From contig VJWM01000370.1 of the NCBI GenBank assembly GCA_010909165.1, positions 1-31,518 of the forward strand: a stretch of DNA of 31,518 nt, written 5' to 3'. A program made the translations under genes and the position numbers. Below are positions 30,896 through 31,518 of this stretch, piece after piece (position 1 is the first letter of the stretch; the number at the start of each line of letters is the position of its first letter). This DNA comes from Anthoceros angustus (Eukaryota > Streptophyta > Anthocerotopsida > Anthocerotales > Anthocerotaceae). Under the pieces are notes generated by a model. The model did no database searches. It was not told where the DNA came from and was given only the letters and a program-made list of their open reading frames with translations.

Positions 30896-31518
30896 CCAAA
30901 CCCTAGCGACTTATTCCACGGCGCCGTCACAAAAACCAAAGGGTGAATCGTGCGGGCACGGTATGAGGAGCACAAAGCATGAACAATAACACCACAATCT
31001 CAAAGCAGCTTTGAAACTTGGCGACATCATCATCTCGTGCGGATACTTTTGCTGTACTTCATAAGCGTTGCAACTTAGGTGCTTAGCCATGGTCAATTAC
31101 GATGGAGATGCTTCTTCCTTGCACCTCGATACATGCCTTTCAAGTCCAAGTGCCCTGGATGACTTTCTCCGTTAACCAATAACATTTTCTCCCTACTTCC
31201 CCATCCGGAACTCCACAGAGCACCTAAACATCTTGCCACATATGTCTTTTTGTCCCGCTTGCACGCAGCTTCTGATTGCTCTTCCTATCGAGGTTTTGCT
31301 GGGGCTTTTGCGTTTAGACACCCAGCCACACTTGGTGCTTTTGCTCAAAAATTCCAACTTCTCCCATCTTGTGAATATCTCATTCACATTTGACCAAACC
31401 AGACCAGCACTTTGCAATGCGGAGTATCAATGTCTTCGTCAACCTTTTTGCTTCACACTCCGCAGCGCGCCGGTACTAGCATGCTCCACAAGCCCCAAAG
31501 AACTGTCAGATCCCACTT
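30896..31518. other. Right-edge flank, no gene recognised
   Basis: A minus-strand frame at 31193-31417 (including SNVNEIFTRWEKLEFLSK) has protein-like composition but no recognisable domain and runs towards the window edge. I do not call it a gene. Confidence 0.3.

Noticed and set aside
1-31518. CRISPR arrays, tRNA or rRNA genes, bacterial operons
   Set aside because: No regular short direct repeats with spacers, no cloverleaf or rRNA segments, and introns plus plant transposons indicate nuclear eukaryotic DNA.

Overview
The window looks like nuclear DNA of a green plant. It carries a CACTA-type transposase with plant-typical domains, a Ty1/Copia retrotransposon, an LTR remnant with an Asp-tRNA-type primer-binding site, GT-AG introns and long microsatellites. 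There is no operon structure, and I see no rRNA, tRNA or CRISPR. The large host gene at 21-28 kb joins a GBP-like GTPase to a VWA domain. I do not associate that combination with flowering plants, so a seed-free plant or streptophyte alga is my inference, not a demonstrated fact.

Layout. 1-2.76 kb: GC-rich, degenerate, probably retroelement-derived DNA ending in copy A of an unnamed repeat (minus strand). 4.0-7.2 kb: decayed CACTA transposase gene (minus). 7.2-12.9 kb: no recognisable gene; pyrimidine tracts, TA/GA microsatellites and a tandem repeat with a unit of about 114 bp. 13.0-13.6 kb: copy B of the unnamed repeat (plus). 13.9-15.0 kb: a probable two-exon gene of unknown function (plus). 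15.0-19.3 kb: a Copia element (minus) whose reverse transcriptase is broken into two adjacent blocks, each inverted in place. 19.4-20.15 kb: an unrecognised 242-residue ORF (minus). 20.95-27.9 kb: the large multidomain host gene (minus). 28.9-30.9 kb: remnant of a large LTR element (minus) with one LTR, a primer-binding site and gag-like pieces but no pol. 30.9-31.5 kb: nothing recognised.

The host gene, read N to C, has an SMG8-like segment, uncharacterised alpha/beta regions, a beta-propeller-like region, a GBP/VLIG-like GTPase, a Cys/His-rich repeat array and a VWA domain with a complete MIDAS. It is crossed by about sixteen frame breaks. Nearly all are resolved by a one-base length change in a short mononucleotide run, and the Copia element shows similar breaks. 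Base-level assembly error is therefore a serious alternative to pseudogenisation.

The two strongest observations are the block-wise inverted Copia reverse transcriptase and the architecture of the GTPase-VWA gene. No pathway or operon ties the genes together; this is one host gene, or a few, embedded in transposable-element debris.
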